Translations under genes and position numbers: made by a program
Shown: piece by piece, positions 18,078 through 25,200 of the stretch
How positions within the stretch are numbered: position 1 is the stretch's first letter
Layout of the letters: each line of letters starts with the position of its first letter
Assembly: GCA_012838955.1 (NCBI GenBank)
Contig: DUOH01000008.1
Span: 1 to 33,014 of the forward strand
Direction: 5' to 3'
DNA from: Bacillota bacterium
Lineage (GTDB): Bacteria; Bacillota; UBA4882; UBA10575
DNA length: 33,014 bases
Notes under the pieces: generated by a model
Databases searched by the model: none
What the model saw: only the letters and a program-made list of their open reading frames with translations
Told to the model about the DNA's origin: nothing

Positions 18078-18797
18078 TCACTGTAAAGATAAGTCCAAAA
18101 ACCAATAACCATCAATTAGCAGGCGCCCCTTTAGTTTTAGGCGTAGAGGAAAATTAAAGATCGGGCCGTCGAAGACCACAGTATGAAACTCTCCTTCCTC
18201 TCCCGCCGGATCAACTCCCCTCTTTTCAAGTTCCATCAGGAGCTTCGCATCGAGGATCCGGCCTAAAAAATCAGGAGTTAAAATTCGGTCTTTAACGGCG
18301 ACGATCATGGCCCGAAACCCGCAGTCTAAAAAGGATTTAACTACTTCCACACGGGCCCGCGCCGGAACCCGCTCTTCCTGCCAGAGCGGAAAGACCGGTT
18401 GAATCCCTGCTTTTCTTGCCACCTGCTCCACCCATGATTTATGCTGTTTCAGGTCGATATCGCCAAAGACTCCGACGGTAATCCCCTGGCTCCTCAGGTC
18501 AGAAAGGGCGGCGGTGAACACCTGCTCATATGTTTCCCAAGAGGCGCGCTGAACGGTCAGCGTCAAGCCCAGGCTGTTCGCCTGTGCGGAAAGGACCTCA
18601 ACAGACAGACCATGAGCATGGGAGCGTTCTCCATTCTCGATCAGCATGGTTAATAAGGCCTGAGGTTTCAACCCACTCTGCCACGCCCGGTAAAAAGCCA
18701 GACAAGAATCTTTCCCCCCGCTCCAGGAGGTAAAGAAGGGCGCATTTTCTTCTCCTTCTTTCCGGTTCCATAAAGATTCTTTAATATTAATATTCAT
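18078..18797 (-). CDS. Dph6-like PP-loop ATP pyrophosphatase (diphthine-ammonia ligase family)
   Basis: Adenine-nucleotide alpha-hydrolase of the type often labelled diphthine-ammonia ligase. The PP-loop SWSGGKDSCLAFYRA sits near the N-terminus, and the C-terminal GEEGEFHTVVFDGPIF motif is the other family signature. Bacteria lack diphthamide, so the archaeal/eukaryotic reaction cannot be its job here; the substrate is unknown and an ATP-dependent amide- or thiol-forming reaction is only a guess. I prefer the ATG at 18797 (GGAGAGGG just upstream, 239 aa). A longer version starting with TTG at 18836 would overlap the MATE stop codon by two bases. The gene is probably co-transcribed with the MATE exporter upstream. 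Confidence 0.82.
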   Translation of the reverse strand: MNINIKESLWNRKEGEENAPFFTSWSGGKDSCLAFYRAWQSGLKPQALLTMLIENGERSHAHGLSVEVLSAQANSLGLTLTVQRASWETYEQVFTAALSDLRSQGITVGVFGDIDLKQHKSWVEQVARKAGIQPVFPLWQEERVPARARVEVVKSFLDCGFRAMIVAVKDRILTPDFLGRILDAKLLMELEKRGVDPAGEEGEFHTVVFDGPIFNFPLRLKLKGRLLIDGYWFLDLSLQ

Positions 18798-18832
18798 GCA
18801 CCCTCTCCAACCGCGCTTGAACTTATTCATCC

Positions 18833-20314
18833 TCAACTCATTCGTGAGATCATCCGTGACTTTTTCAGTTTTTTGAGCGGGTTATAGCCAAGGTAGAAGC
18901 GGAAGAAATTGACGATACCACGGAGAAACTCATCAAACATGGTGGTAAGATACACTCCAATTAATCCCCAGTTCAGATAGAAAATAGCGAATGAAGAGAA
19001 ACCAAGGACAAAGAGGGTTCCATAGATCTGGGAATACAGCATCCACTTGGTATCTCCGGTGGCTCTGATGGCATGCCCGGCAACGATATTCGAAGATTGG
19101 AAGACCAGCAAGATCCCGGAGACGCGGAGGAGCTGGGCAGCTCTGGTCACGACCTCGGGATCGGTAGTAAAGAGCCGTAGCAGAACACCGGGAAATAGTA
19201 AGAAGACCAATCCGCCCAGGGCAGAAGTGAGTACCGATACTTTCAGCGCGTAAAAGGTGATCCCCTTCGCTTCAGCAAACCGCTCTTCGCCCCAGTACTG
19301 ACCGACTATAGTCATGGTGGCCTTGGCAAAACCCATATACAACAATACCGGTAAGGCCTGTAAACTTGTGACTAAAGTATAGATGCCGATAGCCATGGCG
19401 TCTATTTCATTCAATAACCGGACCAGAACCAACTGGCCTGATTGGTAAAGTAAAATCTCCAGTCCGCTGGGGATACCGACCCGGGCGGTCTCTTGAAATA
19501 ACCCCCATCCCGGTTTGAAGAGGGCTTTGGCGGAGAGACGGAAAGGCAGATTCCCCCGGAGGAAAAGACTGTAAAAGAGTAGGCCGACGCCGAGCAGGTT
19601 AGAGATGACCGTGGCCAGAGCCGCACCTACCAACCCCAAGGCGGGAAACCCCCATTTTCCGAAGATTAAGAGCCAATCCAGGAAGATGTTGCAGACGCTT
19701 CTGAAGACACCTGACACCATGATGGGACGGGTGGCGCCCACCCCTTGCAGAATTGAGGCGGCGGCGTTTTCTATCCCGAAAAAGATCAGGTAGACGGAGA
19801 GGATCCTAACATAAGCAGAGGAGTATTGGCGTACCTCACCGCTGACTCCGAAGAGGGAGAAGATCTGGTCAGCGCCAAAGAACCACAGGAGAAAGAGGCC
19901 GGTAGAGAGTAAGGAGAAATAAAAGAAGGCCGCCTGGCTCAAACGCCTGGCCTTGGTGTAGTCTTTTCTGCCCGCGTTATGGGCGACCAACACCGTCAAG
20001 CCGGTGGCTAAAGCAAAAAAAGTGTTGAGCATGGCATTGAAGGGAACCATGACGTTGCCCACAGCCGCCAAATACCTGGAGTCCAAGTTTCCAACGAAGG
20101 CTCTGTCCACTAATAACATAAAGTGGTTAGTGATCTTCTGGACCATAATCGGCAGAGCAATGGCAAAGATCATGCGCCGTTCAGCGAAACGTCTTTTGTC
20201 AGTCTTACGATGCTGGTCGGCGGTGTACCGTTCGTCGGTGTTATGTTGTTCATTCATGCCACTCTTACGCCGCTGGTTGACGTCACGATGGCCGTGGGTA
20301 TTAGATGCTTTCAT
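18833..20314 (-). CDS. MATE family efflux transporter
   Basis: Inner-membrane multidrug/toxin exporter driven by Na+ or H+. Twelve hydrophobic segments follow an unusual hydrophilic N-terminus of about 47 residues rich in His, Asp, Arg and Lys. The first MatE domain opens with FAIALPIMVQKITNHFMLLVD, and an internal repeat begins near ETARVGIPSGLEILLYQSG, the usual two-fold layout. The 493-residue length is slightly above average because of the N-terminal tail. GGGAG lies 9 nt before the ATG at 20314; the Met at codon 20 has a poorer site. Substrate unknown. The next gene starts within 40 bp on the same strand. Confidence 0.9.
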   Translation of the reverse strand: MKASNTHGHRDVNQRRKSGMNEQHNTDERYTADQHRKTDKRRFAERRMIFAIALPIMVQKITNHFMLLVDRAFVGNLDSRYLAAVGNVMVPFNAMLNTFFALATGLTVLVAHNAGRKDYTKARRLSQAAFFYFSLLSTGLFLLWFFGADQIFSLFGVSGEVRQYSSAYVRILSVYLIFFGIENAAASILQGVGATRPIMVSGVFRSVCNIFLDWLLIFGKWGFPALGLVGAALATVISNLLGVGLLFYSLFLRGNLPFRLSAKALFKPGWGLFQETARVGIPSGLEILLYQSGQLVLVRLLNEIDAMAIGIYTLVTSLQALPVLLYMGFAKATMTIVGQYWGEERFAEAKGITFYALKVSVLTSALGGLVFLLFPGVLLRLFTTDPEVVTRAAQLLRVSGILLVFQSSNIVAGHAIRATGDTKWMLYSQIYGTLFVLGFSSFAIFYLNWGLIGVYLTTMFDEFLRGIVNFFRFYLGYNPLKKLKKSRMISRMS

Positions 20315-20489
20315 AGTCTGTCGCTCCCTTCTCCACCCGGTTTTTACGAATCGAAAAAAAGAAAACGTCTGACGAAGATTTCGCCATGACGTCGGTCCGT
20401 ACTGTCCGTAACTCCTCCATCAGCAGATCATCTCCAGCCCCATTATAGAAGTAAATACCACTGCCGTCAAGCGAAGACAACTTGTCCAC
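20301..20489 (-). pseudogene. possible remnant or small protein of unknown origin
   Basis: A frame open from an in-frame TGA near 20545 to TAA at 20301 reads FPREDAWPVDKLSSLDGSG then IYFYNGAGDDLLMEELRTV. This looks protein-like in composition but I do not recognise it. The only likely starts are GTG at 20489 or a TTG, with no convincing ribosome-binding site. It overlaps the start of the MATE gene by 14 nt on the same strand. It may be the tail of a deleted gene, a leader peptide for the exporter, or chance. Confidence 0.22.
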
Positions 20490-20578
20490 CGGCCAGGCGT
20501 CTTCCCGTGGAAAATGGTGAGTAAAAAACTTCGACCGTCAATGGTGTGGAATTACGGGATAGGACTCAAGGAAGCAAA

Positions 20579-20607
20579 GAAGAAAAAACCCGCATGGCGC
20601 AGGTTTT
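20579..20607 (-). terminator. intrinsic terminator downstream of crr
   Basis: On the minus strand AAAACCTGC (20599-20607) pairs with GCGGGTTTT (20585-20593) through 9 bp including one G-U pair, with a 5-nt loop and a following T-rich tract. It lies about 130 bp after the EIIA stop codon and should end the licT-nagE-crr transcript. It also separates the PTS island from the MATE/Dph6 pair. Confidence 0.75.
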
Positions 20608-20738
20608 AAAAGGAGGCTTCATTATATTCATCAGTAGTAAGAACAAGTTTCTTGGCATATTGTTCACATAAATAACTACAACTAAAATACTTCCTTCTGT
20701 CGCTCTGGGTATTGAGATAATGCTCTGGTAATTATTGC

Positions 20739-21218
20739 TCAGATCCTGACCTCCATCACAGTGGTTTGGGGGGTCACTTTTCCGTAGAAGAGCTTGAGTT
20801 TTTTTACTGCCGTCATATTGGTAATAATTAGCGGGGTAAGGGTGGATTTGCCATGTGCGGTAATGAGATCCAGATCAAATTCTATCATCTTGTCTCCAAC
20901 TTTTACCTGTTGATGTTGGGTGATATAGGTCTTAAAGCCCTCCCCCTTCATCTCCACTGTATCGAGGCCGATATGAATTAGTAGTTCCAACCCTTCTGCA
21001 GTCCTTAAACCGATCGCGTGCATGGTGGGGAATACCTGGACAACCTCTCCGTCGACCGGAGCGTAGAGCACGCCCTGGCACGGTTGGAAAGCCAGACCGT
21101 CGCCGACCATTTTTTCAGCAAAAACCGGGTCAGGTAGTTGGACCAGATCAACCGTTTCTCCGTAGACCGGTGCTTTGACTTCTACAGGTTTCTTTCTATT
21201 GAAGAGTAGACCGAGCAT
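20739..21218 (-). CDS. crr: PTS EIIA component, glucose (Crr) family
   Basis: Soluble phosphocarrier that takes phosphate from HPr-P and passes it to the EIIB domain. Active-site His82 (LLIHIGLDTVEM) and the partner His67 (TMHAIG) are 15 residues apart, as are His90 and His75 of E. coli EIIA-Glc. The fold markers VKAPVYGETVDL and APVDGEVVQVFPT are present. The ATG at 21218 follows AAAGGAGG and gives 159 residues. It is the last gene after the nagE-like IICB, which lacks its own IIA domain, so it very likely completes that permease. Separate crr-like IIA genes are common in Bacillota. Confidence 0.92.
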   Translation of the reverse strand: MLGLLFNRKKPVEVKAPVYGETVDLVQLPDPVFAEKMVGDGLAFQPCQGVLYAPVDGEVVQVFPTMHAIGLRTAEGLELLIHIGLDTVEMKGEGFKTYITQHQQVKVGDKMIEFDLDLITAHGKSTLTPLIITNMTAVKKLKLFYGKVTPQTTVMEVRI

Positions 21219-21358
21219 TCTTCTTCCTCCTTTGCCGATATAGCGCAAAAGTATTTGCTCGATGCTTTTAATTATCTTAACTCCTGTCTTAACTTCGACT
21301 TAGTGGCGTCAGCACTGGCAGAAGATGTCCCGTACACCCTAGGCCACAGCCGCTTCGC

Positions 21359-22258
21359 TTATCTGTTGATGGAACGCGCCATGCGGGAATACGTATGCCT
21401 TCTTCCTCGAATTGCTATGCTATAGGTCATGATATTCTCCGGAACAGCGATCCCCGGATACCCGGCGTCCCCCAGGTGATGCAGATCAGCGCCTGCCATT
21501 TTACACTGCAGCGCCAATTGGCGGATAGTCTCAGCATCCGCCCCCTCCTGGGAAGTGCCGATGGTGGTGATGACCAAGACTCCCCGGTCATGGGCGAGCT
21601 TTACTAAGCTCCTGACGTACTCCAGGGTGAGGCCGGGAACTGTTCCCGGAGCAGGCATCAAAATCAGATCGCAGCCTGCTGCGGCAAAGGCCAGGACATC
21701 TTCGGGGGTAATGATCCCTTCGCCGCTCTCCCGCCAGACCCCAGCAGCATGCATCTTTCCAGCGGCGATGATCAAGTCGGCGCCCAGTTCCTGACTGATG
21801 CTACTGATGGCGTTGAGAATTCCTGCCTTGGAGACGGCGGTTCCCGGATTTCCAGTAAGAACAATTAGGTCAGCGCCCATCTCCCGGACCTGGCGGGCAA
21901 TGCTTACCGAGGCCCGGCGACCCAGCGGTAGGTTCGAAGTGGCCTCGTCTACAGGCTCCAGATTAACCCCGATTAATCTACCGGTCAGCCGCTTAATCTC
22001 CCGGATGATCTCCGTTGGAGCCGTCTCCGGTAAACCGTGAAAGACCGGATGTTCCGGATCGAACATATTCAGGAGAAGCAGGTCTGCGCCGAAGGCTGCC
22101 GCCAGTTCCGCATTGCTGATATTATAGAGTAACGGCTGCACTGTCCCGATTACTTCACTAATCAGTACCCGGCCTTCACTGGCCTTGATCGAAGCCAGAA
22201 TCTCCTGTTTGCTCATGGTGGCAAAGTCCGAGGCATCGCAGTCCAGAAACCTTTTTAT
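21359..22258 (-). CDS. TIM-barrel-type protein of the DUF7916 family
   Basis: Member of a Bacillota family often mislabelled haloacid dehalogenase-like hydrolase; it lacks a HAD DxD motif. I see alternating beta/alpha segments ending in glycine-rich loops (LIVLTGNPGTAVSKAG, LILMPAPGTVPGLTLEY, ITTIGTSQEGADAETIRQLA, GADLHHLGDAGYPGIA), as in phosphate-binding TIM barrels. The homologous N-terminus (KRFLDCDASDFATMSKQEI) begins 14 codons before the first ATG, which is at 22216 and has no ribosome-binding site. The only initiator that fits is ATA at 22256-22258, 9 nt after a perfect AAGGAGGTGA. That gives 299 residues. It lies between nagE and crr, so a role in GlcNAc or glucose use is likely. The reaction is unknown. 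Confidence 0.75.
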   Translation of the reverse strand: MKRFLDCDASDFATMSKQEILASIKASEGRVLISEVIGTVQPLLYNISNAELAAAFGADLLLLNMFDPEHPVFHGLPETAPTEIIREIKRLTGRLIGVNLEPVDEATSNLPLGRRASVSIARQVREMGADLIVLTGNPGTAVSKAGILNAISSISQELGADLIIAAGKMHAAGVWRESGEGIITPEDVLAFAAAGCDLILMPAPGTVPGLTLEYVRSLVKLAHDRGVLVITTIGTSQEGADAETIRQLALQCKMAGADLHHLGDAGYPGIAVPENIMTYSIAIRGRRHTYSRMARSINR

Positions 22259-22412
22259 CCTTCTTCACCTCCTTCACCTCGCTTGGTTTGGCGATCTTTT
22301 ATTATCACCGGAATTGACGGTGGGCACAGGAGCCCGTTGCCATAGACTCCCGCCTTTTTCTATCGTTATAAATGGTTTAAGCCCTCTTTAAAACTTGTAA
22401 GCATAGCTTATA

Positions 22413-22433
22413 AACGCCGCTGTTAGCGCCGTT
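22413..22433 (-). repeat. intercistronic hairpin after the nagE-like gene
   Basis: On the minus strand AACGGCGCT and AGCGGCGTT form a 9-bp stem with one G-G mismatch and a 3-nt loop, 10 nt after the IICB stop codon. There is no U run. A processing or stability role is possible but unsupported. Confidence 0.35.
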
Positions 22434-22442
22434 GTAAACGCC

Positions 22443-23849
22443 TTATGCGCCAAAACTCCGGTTCGACATTACGGCCTTCATATGGGTAACCAGCGGATCA
22501 GCAACGGTGCCGACTACGATCTGGAAGTTATTGCCTGGCATCTTCAGAACGGTGGTGGCGCCCAACTTTTTCAGGCGGTCTTCATCAACCAAGTCGCTGT
22601 TGTGAACGGTAATCCTGATCCTGGTAATACAGGCGTCCACCACTTTAATATTGTCTTTACCACCTACGGCCGCCAAGACATCAGCGGCTTTCTCCCGCAA
22701 CTGGGTATCGCTCAAACCGGCCATGGCTGCGGATTCTTCAGCAATTCGCCCCGGGGTGGGAATATCAAGCTTCTTGATGAAGTAGACGAAGACGAAGTAG
22801 TAGACCACACCAAAGACGATACTGACCAGTAAAAGTCCGATGGGGCGCTCGGAGATACCAAAACTAAGCACGTAGTCGATGAATCCTGCGGAGAAACCAA
22901 ATCCGCATCTCATACCCAAGGCGGTGGTTAACGCCAGGCTAATCCCGGTCAGCAAAGCATGGACCAGATAAAGCACGGGCGCCAAGAACATAAAGAGGAA
23001 CTCAATAGGTTCGGTGATCCCGGTCAAAAAGGAAGTAAAGGCCGCGCTCAACAGTAGACCCGTCACCTGTCTCCGGTTTTCTTTCCGGGCGGTGGTGATC
23101 ATGGCCAGACAAGCCGCAGGCAACCCCAGGAGCATAATGGGGAAGAATCCGGTCATAAAAACACCGGCCGTGGGATCCTGGGCAAAGAAACGGTTAAGGT
23201 CTCCGGTGACCAGTTTACCAGCTGCATCCACAAACTCGCCAAATTGGAACCAGGCAAAAGAGTTGATGACATGATGCAAGCCCAAAGGGATCAAGAGACG
23301 GTTAAGAAAACCGAAGATAAAGCCGCCGGTCGCACCGGAAGTGGCGATGGCGTTTCCAAAGGTACTGATCAGATCCTGGATTAACGGCCAGACGTAACCC
23401 GCCACTGCACCGAGGATTACCATATAGAGAGAAGTGACGATCGGAACAAAACGCTTACCACCGAAGAAGCCGAGAAAATCCGGGACTTTAATGGCTTTGT
23501 ATTTGTTGTATAAGTACGCTGCCAACACCCCGGAGATAATCCCGGACAGGACCCCCATGTTGATTCCCTGGTCGAAAGTGGAAGAAACCCGGGTCAAAAC
23601 AAAGTACCCCACTGCCCCGGCCAACCCGGCCACACCATTGTTCTCCTCGGCCAGTCCAATGGCGATCCCGATGGCGAACAACAACGCCAGATTGTCAAAG
23701 ATGGCGCCTCCGGCGGCAGCCATCCATTCCAGATTAAATACATCCGGCGAACCCAACCGCAGAAGCAACGCAGCCGCAGGCAGCACCGCCACTGGGGTCA
23801 TCAGGGCTTTCCCCAACCTTTGCAGGCTTCCCAAGACGTTTTTTTTCAT
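22443..23849 (-). CDS. nagE: PTS EIICB permease, N-acetylglucosamine/glucose type (NagE-like)
   Basis: Membrane permease and sugar kinase that imports and phosphorylates a hexose, most likely N-acetylglucosamine. Start is the ATG at 23849 with AAAGGAGG 8-9 nt upstream, giving 468 residues. The IIC domain (about residues 1-350) opens with SLQRLGKALMTPVAVLPAAA and contains LGLHHVINSFAWFQFGE and the substrate motif GITEPIEFLFMF. The C-terminal IIB domain has phosphorylated Cys407 in VDACITRIRITV. No IIA domain is fused, unlike E. coli NagE; the crr gene downstream supplies it. The TIGR nag-type sequence supports GlcNAc over glucose, but neither nagA nor nagB is in the window, so specificity stays uncertain. 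Confidence 0.87.
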   Translation of the reverse strand: MKKNVLGSLQRLGKALMTPVAVLPAAALLLRLGSPDVFNLEWMAAAGGAIFDNLALLFAIGIAIGLAEENNGVAGLAGAVGYFVLTRVSSTFDQGINMGVLSGIISGVLAAYLYNKYKAIKVPDFLGFFGGKRFVPIVTSLYMVILGAVAGYVWPLIQDLISTFGNAIATSGATGGFIFGFLNRLLIPLGLHHVINSFAWFQFGEFVDAAGKLVTGDLNRFFAQDPTAGVFMTGFFPIMLLGLPAACLAMITTARKENRRQVTGLLLSAAFTSFLTGITEPIEFLFMFLAPVLYLVHALLTGISLALTTALGMRCGFGFSAGFIDYVLSFGISERPIGLLLVSIVFGVVYYFVFVYFIKKLDIPTPGRIAEESAAMAGLSDTQLREKAADVLAAVGGKDNIKVVDACITRIRITVHNSDLVDEDRLKKLGATTVLKMPGNNFQIVVGTVADPLVTHMKAVMSNRSFGA

Positions 23850-23880
23850 CAATCCAAACCTCCTTTTGTTTTTTAAAATG

Positions 23881-23914
23881 AAAAAAGAGCTGAAAGAAGT
23901 TCCTTCCAGCTCTT
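23881..23914 (-). terminator. leader terminator (attenuator) upstream of nagE
   Basis: AAGAGCTGGAAGG (23902-23914, minus strand) pairs with the stretch at 23885-23899 through about 12-13 bp and is followed by TTTTTT. It sits between licT and nagE, 30 bp before the nagE start codon, and its 5' half overlaps the antiterminator-like element. Confidence 0.85.
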
Positions 23915-23937
23915 GCCACAGGGTTGCACGCTGCAAT
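23909..23937 (-). promoter_or_regulatory. RAT-like antiterminator element of the nagE leader
   Basis: The minus strand reads TTGCAG, a short loop, then CTGTGGCAAGAGC, an imperfect match to the RNA target of LicT/GlcT-type proteins (…ACTG…CAGGCA…). It overlaps the first bases of the terminator stem, as required for exclusive folding. The match is weaker than the one before ptsI. Confidence 0.5.
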
Positions 23938-23981
23938 AAATGGAATTATGTATTTATGATTAAATTATAGTTAAAAAAAGA

Positions 23982-24824
23982 TTAACTGTCAATAGCATTT
24001 TTAAATCTTTCAATATGCATAGTCAGATAACCCACTTCTTCTTCAGGGACGGCCGCATACAACTCTTCCTCCATCATCTTGGCCACCTCCTTCGCCAACG
24101 CGTAGGAGTGTTTATACGTCCTCTTAATGGCGGAGAGGAGTTCATTCTTGATGGCGATATTCTTTAGAATCCGCTCCACCGCATACCTAATATGTGAAGC
24201 AAAACGAGCATAATCAATGGATCTACGGTCAATCTCCACCCCGAGCGCGTCCTCAATAATCTCCACAGCGGAATTACAGATATAAGCATACTTGATGGTG
24301 TTGGAGAGCTTGTCTTTGTTCTTTAAAGAGTGAATATGCAGGGCGATGAACCCGGCCTCTTCCTCGGGGATGGGTAAGTCCAAAGTCTCTTCCAGTACAG
24401 TAACGGCCTCCCTGGCGATCTCCATCTCTTTAGGATATAAGGTTTCAATCTCAATTAAAAACGGATTGTCGATCCTGTCGTTATTCTGTAGGCGCAGTAC
24501 GGTAAAGGCAATATGATCCGTTAATCTGATATGCATCTCTTCATCTAGCTCTTCGCCGGTGGCGGAAGAGATCAGGTGCAAAACTTCTTCACAGAGGCCG
24601 ACCAACTCATGATCGATCCGGGAGATTAATTGCTTAAACTTCTTACTGGTCTCGGGGTTCTCAATGACGAAAACCCGTTCGAAATCGGTAGCCGCCGGAA
24701 TCCTCTGGCCTACCTGGGCCTTGAAACCGATTCCTTTTTTAATGAGGATCTTTTCCCTTCCTTGTTGTCTGGCCAGCACCACGTTGTTGTTAAAGGGCTT
24801 CAGGATCTCATAGTCAAAAGACAA
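23982..24824 (-). CDS. licT: transcription antiterminator, BglG/LicT/GlcT family
   Basis: RNA-binding antiterminator controlled by PTS phosphorylation. I start it at the TTG at 24824 (GGAGG 7 nt upstream), giving 280 residues beginning SFDYEILKPFNNNVVLA, the CAT RNA-binding domain with its conserved NNNVVLA. Two PRD domains follow with the four regulatory histidines at 104 (DHIAF), 163 (ALHIHS), 211 (SHIRYAVER) and 270 (TMHIERF), matching His100/159/207/269 of B. subtilis LicT in spacing. Phosphorylation of PRD1 by the IICB should block it and of PRD2 by HPr should activate it. It is first in the licT-nagE-DUF7916-crr operon and probably acts on both RAT-type leaders in the window. Confidence 0.93.
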   Translation of the reverse strand: MSFDYEILKPFNNNVVLARQQGREKILIKKGIGFKAQVGQRIPAATDFERVFVIENPETSKKFKQLISRIDHELVGLCEEVLHLISSATGEELDEEMHIRLTDHIAFTVLRLQNNDRIDNPFLIEIETLYPKEMEIAREAVTVLEETLDLPIPEEEAGFIALHIHSLKNKDKLSNTIKYAYICNSAVEIIEDALGVEIDRRSIDYARFASHIRYAVERILKNIAIKNELLSAIKRTYKHSYALAKEVAKMMEEELYAAVPEEEVGYLTMHIERFKNAIDS

Positions 24825-24961
24825 AGCAGCTCCTCCCCTCACCTAACGTTGCTTTCGTCCGCCCGGCAGAGTCCGCGCTCTTTCCCCGTAGACAGCGGAG
24901 AACGCAACCCTTTTCACTTGGGACGCAGAAGCCATCCCAGTCCCTTGTTTACTATTTATTA

Positions 24962-24990
24962 ACAATATAACATACTCAGCAAAAAAGCAA
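24962..24990 (-). promoter_or_regulatory. possible promoter of the licT-nagE-crr operon
   Basis: TTGCTT (24985-24990, minus strand) and TATTGT (24962-24967) are 17 bp apart; TATATT overlapping the latter is an alternative. The GC-richer leader of about 130 nt before licT shows no clear RAT element. Confidence 0.4.
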
Positions 24991-25020
24991 TTGTTTGGTG
25001 AAAATCTTTTAAAGTATTTA

Positions 25021-25049
25021 TTGCAATATCGAAGGTTGTTAGGTAAAAT
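25021..25049 (+). promoter_or_regulatory. promoter of ptsI-ptsH
   Basis: TTGCAA (25021-25026) and TAAAAT (25044-25049) are separated by 17 bp. Transcription would start near 25057 and give a 145-nt leader that holds the antiterminator and terminator elements. It lies back to back with the licT promoter. Confidence 0.6.
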
Positions 25050-25094
25050 ATAAGTAACAAAAGCGTACCGCATTATTTTACTAAGAATAAACTA

Positions 25095-25125
25095 GGTGTG
25101 TGACTGGTAACCCCAGGCATTAACC
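25095..25125 (+). promoter_or_regulatory. RAT antiterminator element in the ptsI leader
   Basis: The sequence GGTGTGTGACTGG, a TAAC loop, CCAGGCATTAACC closely follows the layout of LicT-family RNA targets (GG…TG.TACTG…CAGGCA…CC). The inner ACTGG/CCAG(G) pairing and the outer GG/CC pairing are both present. Its 3' half is the 5' arm of the terminator that follows. Confidence 0.72.
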
Positions 25126-25159
25126 TTAACCGCTTACCGGTTGATGGTTAATGCCTTTT
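25116..25159 (+). terminator. leader terminator (attenuator) upstream of ptsI
   Basis: GGCATTAACC (25116-25125) pairs perfectly with GGTTAATGCC (25146-25155); an inner AACCG/CGGTT pairing extends the stem, and TTTT follows. It lies 41 bp before the ptsI start codon, so it must be overcome for ptsI-ptsH expression. Confidence 0.85.
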
Positions 25160-25200
25160 GTTATACCCAAATTTAGATTAATTTGAAAGGAGGGGTTCAC

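Noticed and set aside
23434-23970. 178-codon plus-strand open frame opposite nagE
   Set aside because: It is antisense to a strongly conserved permease; its Pro/Ala/Arg-rich composition and lack of a ribosome-binding site mark it as a shadow.
24843-25073. 76-codon minus-strand open frame just upstream of licT
   Set aside because: It covers the licT promoter and leader, has no ribosome-binding site, and its composition is not protein-like. The intergenic space is better explained by the divergent control regions.
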